Part shown: positions 15,855-24,352 of the stretch, one piece after another
How positions within the stretch are numbered: position 1 is the stretch's first letter
Layout: each line of letters starts with the position of its first letter
Made by a program: the position numbers and the translations under genes
Source: Fictibacillus phosphorivorans
GTDB taxonomy: Bacteria; Bacillota; Bacilli; Bacillales; Fictibacillaceae
Length of the DNA: 64,000 bases
NCBI RefSeq assembly: GCF_001629705.1
Contig: NZ_CP015378.1
Span: forward strand, 868,001-932,000
Direction of reading: 5' to 3'
Notes under the pieces: model-generated
The model's input: only the letters and a program-made list of their open reading frames with translations
Told to the model about the DNA's origin: nothing
The model's database searches: none

Positions 15855-17279
15855 ATGAAAGGGAAATATCTTTTGATTGGGCTTTCATTATATGGTATTG
15901 CATTTTACACGAGTACCTCCATCCATTCACATCAACAGAAAACAGTGGTCATAGAGGACGCGGGAAAGCTTTTGCCTACAAAGATGAAAGAGGTCAAGAG
16001 CACGCAATCTACGGAGGAGCTGCAGAATTGGGTGAGAAAAGAAAAGACGATCTCAATCGCTGGGATGCAACATAGTCAGGGTGGGCATACGGTCTATCCA
16101 AATGGAACGCTGCTTGATATGAAAAGTTATAACAAGATCCTGGACTTTAACCCAAAAGAAAAAACGATAACGGTTCAAAGTGGTGTGACGTGGGCTGATA
16201 TTCAGAAGAAGATTAATCCATACGGACTTTCCATTCAAGTTATGCAGTCACAAAATATATTTACTGTTGGTGGCGCTCTTAGTGTTAACGTTCATGGAAG
16301 GGATATCAGATATGGTTCTCTGATCGATACGGTGGATTCTTTTCGCTTGTTAAAACCAGATGGTGAGATCATTTCTGTTAGTCGTGATGAGAACAGTGAA
16401 TATTTTTCATATGTAATAGGCGGCTACGGTCTTTTTGGAATCATACTCGATGTCACACTGCAATTGGCTGAAGATGAGCTGTATGAACAACGCATATCCA
16501 CCATGAATTACAAAGCATACGAAGAGCATTTTAAGAATAACGTTCAGAACGATGAGAAGGTTAAGATGCACCTTGCTCGCTTATCTGTAGCACCTAAGAC
16601 CTTTTTAAAAGAAATGTATGTAACGGACTATGTATTTGCAGATGACCAAAAAAAGTTAACTAGATATTCAAAGTTAAATGAAGAAGAAAAAGTGGCACTT
16701 CCAAAGTTCATGTTAGGCATGTCTCGTTATAGTGATTGGGGAAAAGATGTATTTTGGGAGACTCAAAAGAAACACTTTCAAAATAGCAATGGCAGCTACC
16801 AATCAAGAAATAATGTAATGAGATCAGATAGTACGTTCATGGAATATGAAAACGCCAATCGAACAGAAGTATTGCAAGAATATTTTGTACCTGTTGATGA
16901 GTTTGCTTCTTATATTGACGATCTAAGAAAGGTGTTAGAAAAAGAAGATCTGAACCTATTAAATATTACGATTCGGTACGTCGAGCATGATGAGGATGCC
17001 GTGTTGTCTTATGCGAAGGATGATATGTTTGCTCTTGTGCTATTGATCAATCAAGGCCGTTCTGAAAAAGAGATAAGAAAAACAGAGAAAATCATTCAGA
17101 AGATGATTGACGTAACGATAGATCACGATGGAAGCTATTACTTACCTTATTATTCATATCCGACAAAGAAACAACTAAAACAAGCATATCCCCGTATCGA
17201 TGAGTTCTTTCAGAAAAAGCGGGAGCTCGATCCTGATGAGCGGTTCAAAAATCTTTTTTATGAGGTGTATGCACAATGA
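15855..17279 (+). CDS. Membrane-anchored FAD-linked oxidase (aldonolactone oxidase type)
   Basis: The product (474 aa) has an N-terminal hydrophobic anchor (about 5-22) followed by a PCMH-type FAD-binding domain. The pieces are SIAGMQHSQGGHTVYP, VQSGVTWADIQKKI, TVGGALSVNVHGRD and GGYGLFGIILDV. The C-terminal DPDERFKNLFYEVY resembles the end of D-arabinono/L-gulono-lactone oxidases. It probably oxidises a sugar or sugar lactone at the outer membrane face; the substrate is unknown. GTAGGGGTGAGAG precedes the ATG. Its stop overlaps the start of the following MFS-like gene (ATGA), so the two are coupled. Confidence 0.8.
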   Translation: MKGKYLLIGLSLYGIAFYTSTSIHSHQQKTVVIEDAGKLLPTKMKEVKSTQSTEELQNWVRKEKTISIAGMQHSQGGHTVYPNGTLLDMKSYNKILDFNPKEKTITVQSGVTWADIQKKINPYGLSIQVMQSQNIFTVGGALSVNVHGRDIRYGSLIDTVDSFRLLKPDGEIISVSRDENSEYFSYVIGGYGLFGIILDVTLQLAEDELYEQRISTMNYKAYEEHFKNNVQNDEKVKMHLARLSVAPKTFLKEMYVTDYVFADDQKKLTRYSKLNEEEKVALPKFMLGMSRYSDWGKDVFWETQKKHFQNSNGSYQSRNNVMRSDSTFMEYENANRTEVLQEYFVPVDEFASYIDDLRKVLEKEDLNLLNITIRYVEHDEDAVLSYAKDDMFALVLLINQGRSEKEIRKTEKIIQKMIDVTIDHDGSYYLPYYSYPTKKQLKQAYPRIDEFFQKKRELDPDERFKNLFYEVYAQ

Positions 17280-17848
17280 ATTATCGTACATTCGTAACAG
17301 CACAAAGTCTTTTAATGACAGCAAGCTCGATGGTATTTCCCTTCTATCTGCTTCTCATTCGTAATATCGGTGACAGCTACTCGCAGTTTGGTTTAGCATA
17401 CGGACTTTTTGCACTGACTGGAGCACTGGTTCATCCTATAATTGGAAGACTTTCAGATCAATTAGGTGACCGCACCTTCATTCTGGTACATACATGGGGT
17501 ATGGCTGGAATCATGTTGGTTATACCGATCATTGAAACAGTAACTGCTCTTTATCTCGTCCAAATTGTAATGGGTATACTAGGTGCAATACAAAAAACGT
17601 CGGAAAAAACCGTTTTGGCTAGGCAGTCGAATGGTGGGCAAGCAGGGAAAAAGATAGGAAGCTATCACCTTTGGACAAGTGTATGGGGAGCGATCGCGGT
17701 CATGTTAACAGGGTATCTGATCGATTTTTTAACGATCGGAAGTCTATTCTACATCGCATCAATTCTATACATGATCTCCGGTTTTCTCATTCTAAAGTCA
17801 GCAGCCATTACACTTAGGGTACAACAAAAAAAGCCTGTACAGCTATAG
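17276..17848 (+). CDS. Half-length MFS transporter-like membrane protein
   Basis: The product (190 aa) has six predicted membrane segments and the MFS motif A loop GRLSDQLGDRTF between helices 2 and 3, but stops after the N-terminal six-helix bundle; normal MFS carriers have twelve. No second half follows in any frame, so it is either a true half-transporter working as a dimer or a remnant. It overlaps the FAD oxidase gene by 4 bases. A terminator begins inside its last codons. Confidence 0.75.
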   Translation: MNYRTFVTAQSLLMTASSMVFPFYLLLIRNIGDSYSQFGLAYGLFALTGALVHPIIGRLSDQLGDRTFILVHTWGMAGIMLVIPIIETVTALYLVQIVMGILGAIQKTSEKTVLARQSNGGQAGKKIGSYHLWTSVWGAIAVMLTGYLIDFLTIGSLFYIASILYMISGFLILKSAAITLRVQQKKPVQL

Positions 17849-17860
17849 CTGACGGGCTTT
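17830..17860. terminator. Terminator shared by convergent genes, stronger on the minus strand
   Basis: A 9-bp stem (AAAGCCTGT / ACGGGCTTT, one G-T pair) is followed on the minus strand by a run of T and on the plus strand by a poor tail. It overlaps the last codons of both flanking genes. Confidence 0.7.
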
Positions 17861-18029
17861 ATGTGTACATTTGATAAAGGATCCAAGTGATGACCAAGCA
17901 CTGGAGTGCAAGAACAACGATTCTTTTGGCAGTATGCTTCACGCCATTATTTAATATTCTAGTAAACAATGTTTCAAACGTGATTACGATCAAGAATGTG
18001 TAAATAAAGCCTAGAAGCAGTTCTTCCAT
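17859..18029 (-). CDS. Small two-helix membrane protein (56 aa), unknown function
   Basis: The frame reads MEELLLGFIYTFLIVITFET, then a short basic loop (NNGVKHTAKR) and a second hydrophobic stretch ending WILYQMYT. The two hydrophobic segments around a positive hairpin suggest a membrane mini-protein. The ribosome binding site GGTGAAAAAA is weak. The strong terminator after the stop on this strand supports expression. The next gene upstream on the same strand (ends 18076) is also a small membrane protein, so the two may form one transcript. Confidence 0.6.
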   Translation of the reverse strand: MEELLLGFIYTFLIVITFETLFTRILNNGVKHTAKRIVVLALQCLVITWILYQMYT

Positions 18030-18075
18030 TTTTTTCACCTACTATAATGATGATCCTCATTCGCCGCCAAATCTA

Positions 18076-18312
18076 TTAAGAGGGATCGTCGTTTTTTTGG
18101 CCTCTTCTCCAATACTTTTGAATGAAGTTTTTTACAATATCTTTTCCTGCTAATAGCGCACCTAGCCAGAAGAAAACTTCTCCGCCGATAAATAATCCAC
18201 TGACGATGGCTGTTTTAACGCCTGCACCCAATGATAAGAAAGGTATGACCGGTATTAGAATCCACAGAACGAACGAAAGTATAATAAAAGTTATTCCGAT
18301 TTTCTTTTTCAA
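18076..18312 (-). CDS. Small membrane protein, transporter-suppressor family
   Basis: The product (~78 aa) starts MKKKIGITFIILSFVLWILI with two hydrophobic segments (about 5-27 and 35-60) around GAGVKTAIVSGLFIGGEVFFWLGA-type residues, ending in a basic RR tail. This matches the Bacillus transporter-suppressor family. The longer frame opens at an ATG at 18327, but the GGAGGAGA inside those first codons is the ribosome binding site of the in-frame TTG at 18312, so that start is chosen. The biochemical role is not established. Confidence 0.7.
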   Translation of the reverse strand: MKKKIGITFIILSFVLWILIPVIPFLSLGAGVKTAIVSGLFIGGEVFFWLGALLAGKDIVKNFIQKYWRRGQKNDDPS

Positions 18313-18517
18313 TGCAATCTCCTCCATAGCTAGTCACACGTAATACGAAAGAAATGACATAAAGTTTCCTTCTTATTATTCTACCAAACGATTAGAAAAA
18401 ATTTCCACTGTGCATTTAAATATTAACTGGATGGTATTACCAGATAACTCTTAGTTGAAAATGTTTCCAAGTTTGGATAATGTTAAGGGGAAACTGGTGT
18501 AAAAGGGTGGGGTAATC

Positions 18518-19024
18518 TTGAAAAAAGAACTTGTCTATCAGAGCAGAGATAAAGAGATTGAAGTGTTTGAAGATGAATTTGGAAGTATCACGTTAAAAGA
18601 GATGCCTTATGAAGCTGCTGTAATGGTCGCGTTAGAGAATGATTCTCTCATATTGATCAGCCAATATCGACCTGCAGTAGATCAAGTTATCATTCAACTA
18701 CCAGGTGGTGGAATGAACGAAAATGAAGATGCGATGGACGCGGCTAAACGAGAATTGCTTGAAGAAACAGGTATCGTGTGTGGAGAAACGGTTTTCTTAG
18801 GAAGTATCCAGCCTAGTGCGTGTTTGAGTAATACCGTTACGCATGTTTATTTTACAAAAGATATTGTGGAATACAGATCTCAAATGCTTGAAAAAAAGGA
18901 AGCGACGATTCAAGCCTTTCACATTCCTGTAGATCGAGCATTCCGTAATATTGAACAGGGGCTTTGGAAGGATAGTGAATTAGCACACGGATTATTATTA
19001 GCTAGGTTGAAAGGGTGGATTTAG
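18518..19024 (+). CDS. Nudix hydrolase (ADP-ribose pyrophosphatase type)
   Basis: The product (168 aa) has a complete Nudix box from GGMNENE through RELLEETG, after QYRPAVDQVIIQLPGG, which is typical of the NudF/ADP-ribose pyrophosphatase group. It hydrolyses nucleoside diphosphates linked to a second moiety; ADP-ribose or a nucleotide sugar is likely. The start is a TTG after GGTGGGG. One base separates its stop from the HIT-family gene, so both are probably co-transcribed as nucleotide clean-up enzymes. Confidence 0.82.
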   Translation: MKKELVYQSRDKEIEVFEDEFGSITLKEMPYEAAVMVALENDSLILISQYRPAVDQVIIQLPGGGMNENEDAMDAAKRELLEETGIVCGETVFLGSIQPSACLSNTVTHVYFTKDIVEYRSQMLEKKEATIQAFHIPVDRAFRNIEQGLWKDSELAHGLLLARLKGWI

Positions 19025-19025
19025 G

Positions 19026-19427
19026 GTGAGTTGTTTAGGATGTGAATTGGCGAATAAAGAATTACCGATACATACGGTGTTTGAAGATGAGTGGGTAACA
19101 TGTTTTCTAGACATTGATCCTTTTAACGAAGGACACACGTTAATTGTCCCTAAAAGACATGTGAAGGAATTAACGGAGCTTACGGTTGAAGAAATGAACG
19201 CTGTGATGGATGCTGCAAAATACATATCGAAAAAGCTAGAGAACAGTTTTAACCCTGATGGGATTACGATCAACCAAAATGGGGGAAAGTTTAGTGATCT
19301 CACTCATTTTCATATGCACGTGATTCCGAGGTATGAAAACGATGGATTTACGTGGAGTGAATCGACGATCTTAGATAATGCTTCTGAACGTTTAGCCGAA
19401 ACAGCAGGTAAACTTCAAAGAGTGTAA
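19026..19427 (+). CDS. HIT family nucleotide-binding hydrolase
   Basis: The product (133 aa) bears the histidine triad HFHMHVIPR near residue 97 with the upstream block LDIDPFNEGHTLIVPKRH. HIT proteins hydrolyse or transfer nucleoside monophosphates (Hint/Fhit-like). N-terminal C4-x2-C7 resembles the partial zinc motif of Hint-like members. GTG start directly after the Nudix stop; TTTAGG is the only upstream SD-like sequence. Confidence 0.88.
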   Translation: MSCLGCELANKELPIHTVFEDEWVTCFLDIDPFNEGHTLIVPKRHVKELTELTVEEMNAVMDAAKYISKKLENSFNPDGITINQNGGKFSDLTHFHMHVIPRYENDGFTWSESTILDNASERLAETAGKLQRV

Positions 19428-19480
19428 TGTTTTTAACTTTATAAAGATTGTGCCACAATGTGAACAAGGAGGGATTCACT

Positions 19481-20326
19481 ATGCCAAGCAGTATTCATGA
19501 TCGTGCCGTTCTACATAATGGTGTTCAAATGCCATGGATTGGTCTAGGAGTTTATAAAGCTGAAGATGGTGATGAAGTCATCCAGTCCATAAAGTGGGCG
19601 CTCGAAGCAGGTTATCGAAGCATTGACACAGCAAGCCTTTATAACAATGAAACGGGTGTCGGTCAGGCAATCGCCGAATCCAATGTTCCAAGAGAAGAAC
19701 TCTTTATTACAACAAAAGTTTGGAACACTGACCAAGGCTACGAAAAAACCTTAGCAGCCTTTGATGCCAGTTTAGAAAGACTAGGGTTGGATTATGTGGA
19801 TCTATACCTAATCCATTGGCCAATGCCTGGAAAGTATAATGAAACATGGAAAGCACTAGAGAAAATCTATAATGAAGGCCGAGCTAAAGCGATCGGTGTC
19901 AGTAACTTCAAACAACATCATCTAGAAGATCTGATGAGAGATGCAGAGATTAAACCTATGGTGAACCAAGTGGAATACCATCCTCGTTTATCTCAAGAAA
20001 AATTGTTAGCGTTCTGTAAAGAGCAGGGTATCCAATTAGAAGCCTGGAGACCTCTTTTAAAAGGAGAGATCTTTGAGGAACCAACCTTGGTAGAGCTTGC
20101 TGATAAATACAAAAAATCCGTTGCTCAAATTATTTTACGATGGGATCTTCAAAACGGTGTGGTTACGATACCTAAATCAGTAACGCAGCATCGGATTGAA
20201 GAAAATATTGAACTCTTTGATTTTGAACTATCCAATGAGGATATGACGCGTATCTCTGCGCTAAATCAAGACAAACGTAACGGGGCAGACCCTGATGATC
20301 CGGAGTTTTATAAACAGTTTGAGTGA
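19481..20326 (+). CDS. Aldo/keto reductase (YvgN/glyoxal reductase type)
   Basis: The product (281 aa) has the AKR catalytic tetrad: D49 and Y54 in SIDTASLYNN, Lys in FITTKVWN and His in YLIHWP. PKSVTQHRIEENI is the cofactor 2'-phosphate-binding segment. NADPH-dependent reduction of aldehydes or methylglyoxal is the usual role. The start at 19481 follows CAAGGAGGG; a longer frame from 19448 has no such signal. Unusually, the conserved EAWSPL strand reads EAWRPL, which puts Arg where Ser normally lines the nicotinamide pocket. Confidence 0.9.
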   Translation: MPSSIHDRAVLHNGVQMPWIGLGVYKAEDGDEVIQSIKWALEAGYRSIDTASLYNNETGVGQAIAESNVPREELFITTKVWNTDQGYEKTLAAFDASLERLGLDYVDLYLIHWPMPGKYNETWKALEKIYNEGRAKAIGVSNFKQHHLEDLMRDAEIKPMVNQVEYHPRLSQEKLLAFCKEQGIQLEAWRPLLKGEIFEEPTLVELADKYKKSVAQIILRWDLQNGVVTIPKSVTQHRIEENIELFDFELSNEDMTRISALNQDKRNGADPDDPEFYKQFE

Positions 20327-20333
20327 TTAGTAA

Positions 20334-20364
20334 AAGTCTTCCTATTGTTAGGAAGGCTTTTTTT
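20334..20364 (+). terminator. Terminator of the aldo/keto reductase gene
   Basis: The stem AAGTCTTCCT / AGGAAGGCTT is followed by seven T, seven bases after the stop codon. Confidence 0.85.
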
Positions 20365-20376
20365 GTGGATTAGTAC

Positions 20377-20500
20377 TTAAAGGCCGTAAACAAACATTTA
20401 TAAGCCTTCAAAATAATTTATAGTCCCTAATGATAAATTTATGGTCCTTCAAAAAAATTTATAGGCCATAAAAATCAGTTTATAGGCTTTTCGACAAAGC
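20377..20500 (-). repeat. Intergenic 20-bp-period array B, inverted copy of the array A family
   Basis: Read on the minus strand it begins with the leader TTTGTCGAAAAGCCTATA, as in array A; the identity is 22 bp in all (20479-20500 against 10072-10093). It then runs through about six units with GGCC/GTCC-type cores, followed by TATAAA-like ends, at 20-21 bp intervals. It lies between a terminator and the promoter region of the DJ-1 gene, in the 271-base gap 20327-20597. Confidence 0.8.
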
Positions 20501-20597
20501 AACCGTTTAAATTCGCTCCCTTCTATATTTTATCGTGTTTTAAATCATTAGATTCGGGAAAAATGATAAACGTAATGTAATGAAAGGGAGTGTAACA

Positions 20598-21260
20598 ATG
20601 ACAAAACGAGTATTGATCGTCGTCACAAATCATCAAAACATCGGTAATAACAAGACAGGGCTATGGTTAGAGGAGTTTGCGGTTCCTTTCAACGAGTTTC
20701 GTGACAAAGGATATGATATTACGGTAAAAAGCATTAAAGGTGGAGATGTTCCGCTAGATCCGAACAGTTTAGAAGGTGTGGATAAAGAAACCTATAAGGA
20801 AGCACTGGCACAGCTGGAAGGTACTGCAGAACTTACTTCTGAAGATGCGACGAGCTATGATGCGATCTATCTACCGGGCGGTCATGGTACCGTATTTGAT
20901 TTTCCAAAGAGTGATGCTTTAAAAGAAGTAGTAAGTCAGATGGCACAAACTAATAAAGTAATCGGTAGTGTCTGTCATGGTCCTGCTGGACTTACAACGG
21001 CAACACTTAAAGACGGTACACCAATCGTAAAAGGAAAAACAGTTACAGCCTTTACGGATGAAGAGGAAGAAGAAATGAAGCTAACGAAAGAAGTACCATT
21101 CTTACTCGAAACAAAGCTTCGTGAACTTGGCGCAGAGTTTCAACGAGCAGGAAAATGGGAAGATTTCGCGGTAACAGACGGCACACTTGTTACAGGACAG
21201 AATCCTCAATCGAGTAGAAGTGTAGCGCTTCGCATGATTGATGTATTGGATAAACAATAG
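20598..21260 (+). CDS. DJ-1/PfpI family protein (type 1 glutamine amidotransferase domain)
   Basis: The product (220 aa) has GSVCHGPAGL with the nucleophile Cys at the elbow, the acidic partner in WLEEF and the YLPGGHGT oxyanion block. This places it with Hsp31/YdeA-like DJ-1 proteins (glyoxalase III or deglycase type). AAAGGGAGTG precedes the ATG at 20598; the in-frame ATG at 20580 lies upstream of that site and is less likely. It is monocistronic with a terminator. A carbonyl-stress role is inferred from the family. Confidence 0.88.
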   Translation: MTKRVLIVVTNHQNIGNNKTGLWLEEFAVPFNEFRDKGYDITVKSIKGGDVPLDPNSLEGVDKETYKEALAQLEGTAELTSEDATSYDAIYLPGGHGTVFDFPKSDALKEVVSQMAQTNKVIGSVCHGPAGLTTATLKDGTPIVKGKTVTAFTDEEEEEMKLTKEVPFLLETKLRELGAEFQRAGKWEDFAVTDGTLVTGQNPQSSRSVALRMIDVLDKQ

Positions 21261-21274
21261 AATTTTTAATGTAA

Positions 21275-21303
21275 GGGCCAGCCTAGAGCTGGTCTTTTTT
21301 TTG
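21275..21303 (+). terminator. Terminator of the DJ-1 gene
   Basis: The stem GGCCAGC / GCTGGTC with a 5-nt loop is followed by eight T. Confidence 0.85.
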
Positions 21304-21410
21304 TTCATTTAAAGAAAAAACTTAATTTAGTTATGAGTCTTTAGACCTAACATCACCTAATAGCAATAAAAGAACCTGGAAAGAAATTAGGGATAATTTA
21401 TCATTGACGA

Positions 21411-21425
21411 TGATAATCATTATCA
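21411..21425 (+). promoter_or_regulatory. Fur box 1 (perfect 7-1-7)
   Basis: TGATAATCATTATCA matches the Bacillus Fur 7-1-7 consensus (TGATAAT-N-ATTATCA) exactly. It lies 75 bases before the siderophore operon, just after a TTGACG -35-like hexamer. Confidence 0.92.
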
Positions 21426-21451
21426 ATTAAGGTTATACATGTAATTAGTAA

Positions 21452-21466
21452 TGAGAATCATTTTCA
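21452..21466 (+). promoter_or_regulatory. Fur box 2 (near-consensus)
   Basis: TGAGAATCATTTTCA matches the 7-1-7 Fur consensus at 13 of 15 positions, 26 bases downstream of box 1. The pair suggests tight iron repression of the operon. Confidence 0.8.
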
Positions 21467-21499
21467 TCTAGGCGTCAGATTATCCATTAGGAGGAATAA

Positions 21500-22849
21500 A
21501 TGATGAGCATGTTACAAATAGAGATGAACGAAAAATACTTAAAACAACAAGAGAAAAGAGAATCAAATGCAAGATCTTATCCACGTCGAATTCCCATTGC
21601 CATTGAGGAAGCAGAAGGAATCTATGTAAAAGATGCAGATGGGAAAACATATATCGATTGCCTAGCAGGAGCGGGGACGCTTGCCCTTGGTCATAATCAT
21701 CCGGTCGTTATAGATGCAATTGAGAAAGTGCTTCATGACAAGCGTCCGTTACATACACTGGACTTAACAACGCCAGTAAAAGAGGAGTTTGTAAGTGAAG
21801 TGTTTGATAGCTTGCCACCAGAATTCGCAAAACGTGCAAAGATTCAATTCTGTGGCCCCACTGGTGGAGACGCAATTGAAGCAGCGATTAAGCTAGTAAA
21901 AACGGCAACAGGAAGAAGAAGCATTCTTTCTTTCCAAGGAGGCTATCACGGAGCTACACACGGAACGATGGCGCTCTCAGGTAACTTAGGGCCGAAACAG
22001 AACGTGCAAGGCTTGATGCCGGATGTACATTTTATGCCATATCCTTACGAATATCGTTGTCCGTTCGGAATCGGTGGAGAAGACACGTGGAAAATCAGCG
22101 CTAACTATATTGAAAATCTTTTATATGATCCAGAGAGTGGAATCCTTCCTCCAGCTGCCATGATTTTAGAAGTCGTTCAAGGAGAAGGAGGATCTATTCC
22201 TGCACCAGTTGAGTGGCTGCGTGAGATCCGCCGCATCACGAAAGAGCGCAACATTCCTTTGATTATTGACGAAGTACAAACCGGAATCGGACGTACAGGC
22301 GAACTATTTGCTTTTCAACATGCGGGAATCGTGCCAGATGTTGTCGTTCTTTCTAAAGCAATCGGAGGTAGCTTACCACTATCTGTTGTGATCTATGATC
22401 GTGAACTGGATAAATGGGGACCTGGTGCACATATTGGAACGTTTAGAGGAAACCAGATGGCGATGGCTGCTGGAACAGCGACTCTCCGTCATATTAAGGA
22501 TAATAATTTATCACAGCATGCTGCTGAACTCGGTGAGAAGTTAATGCTTGAACTTTCTATACTGCAAAATGAGATTCCTGAGATCGGTGATGTGCGAGGA
22601 CGAGGATTGATGGTAGGTGCAGAAATTGTGAATCCGCGAATTCCAACAGGATTAAAAGGAACCTATGCTGCAAATCCTGAACTTGCTAGCCGAATTCAAC
22701 GAGAATGCTTTAATAGGGGCTTAATTCTAGAAGTAGGTGGAAGGCATGGAAGTGTTGTAAGATTCTTGCCACCACTTATCATCACAGAGAAACAACTGGA
22801 CGAAGTAATCGCCATTTTCACTGATGCGGTCAGAGCCGCACTAAAATAG
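21500..22849 (+). CDS. rhbA: Diaminobutyrate-2-oxoglutarate transaminase (siderophore RhbA type)
   Basis: The product (449 aa) is a class III PLP aminotransferase: GPTGGDAIEAAIKLVK, GGYHGATHG, IIDEVQTGIGRTG and the Schiff-base Lys in LSKAIGGSLPLS. It makes L-2,4-diaminobutyrate from aspartate semialdehyde and glutamate, the first step to 1,3-diaminopropane. It is the first gene of a seven-gene operon behind two Fur boxes, with TTAGGAGGAATAA before the ATG. The immediate downstream decarboxylase makes the assignment firm. Confidence 0.93.
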   Translation: MMSMLQIEMNEKYLKQQEKRESNARSYPRRIPIAIEEAEGIYVKDADGKTYIDCLAGAGTLALGHNHPVVIDAIEKVLHDKRPLHTLDLTTPVKEEFVSEVFDSLPPEFAKRAKIQFCGPTGGDAIEAAIKLVKTATGRRSILSFQGGYHGATHGTMALSGNLGPKQNVQGLMPDVHFMPYPYEYRCPFGIGGEDTWKISANYIENLLYDPESGILPPAAMILEVVQGEGGSIPAPVEWLREIRRITKERNIPLIIDEVQTGIGRTGELFAFQHAGIVPDVVVLSKAIGGSLPLSVVIYDRELDKWGPGAHIGTFRGNQMAMAAGTATLRHIKDNNLSQHAAELGEKLMLELSILQNEIPEIGDVRGRGLMVGAEIVNPRIPTGLKGTYAANPELASRIQRECFNRGLILEVGGRHGSVVRFLPPLIITEKQLDEVIAIFTDAVRAALK

Positions 22850-22858
22850 AGGTGCTAG

Positions 22859-24352
22859 ATGAACACAACTGATTTTGATCGCTTTTTCCTTAATGATAGT
22901 GAAGCAGGAATACAAAATTTTCAACAGATCATCCTTGAAACTGAAGCCCTGTTAAGTAGGTTTTATAAAAATAACTCTGATGCTTATACCGGTGTGTTTC
23001 CTACTGAGATCGAGAAAGAAATAAACGAACTATCACTCACTTCAGAGAATGGAGAGGAAAGTGGAAAGGTTTTAAACGATGTTTTAGAAAAGGTTGTAAA
23101 AAACAGCATACATGTTTCTCATCCGACGAGCATGGGCCACCTTCATTGTCCACCTCTTATCTCAGCCATCGCAGCTGAATTGATCATCGGTACACTCAAT
23201 CAATCTATGGATTCGTGGGATCAAAGCTCAACGGCTACTTATTTAGAAGAGCGGTTGATCAAATGGGTAAGTAACAAGCTTGTTCTTCCCTCTTCAGCAG
23301 ATGGGACATTTACGAGTGGTGGTACGCAATCGAACTATATGGGGCTGTTACTCGCTCGCGATTTCTTTTGTGATAAACGATGGAATTGGAATGTTAAAGC
23401 TCAAGGATTGCCAGCAGATTCCCATAAACTCCGTATTCTATGTTCAGAGGATGCCCACTTTACCGTGAAGAAGTCAGCTTTTCAATTAGGGCTAGGTGAA
23501 CAGGCAGTCATAACAGTTGAAACGGATGAGCATAAAAAGATGAACACAGCTAAATTAGTCCAAGAAATTCAGCGCTTGAAGAATGGCGGACTTATCCCGA
23601 TGTGTGTTGTTGCAACTGCGGGAACAACGGATTTTGGCAGTATCGATTCAATTTCAGAGATTGCAGAGATCGCTCAAAACAATGGATTATGGCTTCATGT
23701 TGATGCAGCCTACGGTGGGGCGTTACTTCTGAGTAAAAAGCATTTTCATAAGTTAGCAGGAATCGAGCAGGCAGATTCTATTACGATCGATTTTCATAAG
23801 CAGTTTTATCAACCAATCAGCTGTGGTGCTTTTTTTGTAAAAGACAAAACAAATTTTCACTATATCGCACATCATGCAGACTATTTGAATCCTGAGAATG
23901 ATGAAGAGGATGGCCTTGTTCACCTAGTGAGCAAATCGGTTCAAACGACAAGGCGTTTTGATGCGTTGAAGCTCTTCATGTCATTACGCATCGTTGGAGA
24001 AAAGAGCTTTGAAAACATGATTGATTATACGCTTCATCTTGCAAAACAGGCAGCAGGTGTAATGGATAAGAAACCTCATATCGAAGTGTGTAATATAAAT
24101 CCAGAAATCAACGCGATTGTATTTCGTTATTCTGATGCCGCACCAGGTTCATTAAATGAACTGAATACGTATATCTACAAAAGAATTCTTCATTCAGGAA
24201 CAGCTCTAGTCGCAAAAACAAAAGTGAAGGGTGAAGTCTTTTTAAAGTTTACATTACTGAACCCACGAACAACAATCGTGGATATTGAAGATATCCTTCA
24301 TACCATTTCTCAATTTGCTTTAGAGTACGAAAACAGGGGGATCACCCAATGA
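22859..24352 (+). CDS. rhbB: L-2,4-diaminobutyrate decarboxylase
   Basis: The product (497 aa) is a group II PLP decarboxylase: SHPTSMGHLHCPP, TSGGTQSNYMGLLLAR, HVDAAYGG and the PLP Lys in TIDFHKQFYQP. It converts diaminobutyrate to 1,3-diaminopropane, the diamine backbone of schizokinen and rhizobactin 1021. Nine bases separate it from rhbA; its stop overlaps the next start (ATGA). Ornithine or aromatic substrates are excluded mainly by context. Confidence 0.92.
   Translation: MNTTDFDRFFLNDSEAGIQNFQQIILETEALLSRFYKNNSDAYTGVFPTEIEKEINELSLTSENGEESGKVLNDVLEKVVKNSIHVSHPTSMGHLHCPPLISAIAAELIIGTLNQSMDSWDQSSTATYLEERLIKWVSNKLVLPSSADGTFTSGGTQSNYMGLLLARDFFCDKRWNWNVKAQGLPADSHKLRILCSEDAHFTVKKSAFQLGLGEQAVITVETDEHKKMNTAKLVQEIQRLKNGGLIPMCVVATAGTTDFGSIDSISEIAEIAQNNGLWLHVDAAYGGALLLSKKHFHKLAGIEQADSITIDFHKQFYQPISCGAFFVKDKTNFHYIAHHADYLNPENDEEDGLVHLVSKSVQTTRRFDALKLFMSLRIVGEKSFENMIDYTLHLAKQAAGVMDKKPHIEVCNINPEINAIVFRYSDAAPGSLNELNTYIYKRILHSGTALVAKTKVKGEVFLKFTLLNPRTTIVDIEDILHTISQFALEYENRGITQ

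Noticed and set aside
17276..17848. Frameshifted full-length MFS gene
   Set aside because: Downstream of the stop no frame continues MFS helices; a terminator and an opposite-strand gene follow at once.
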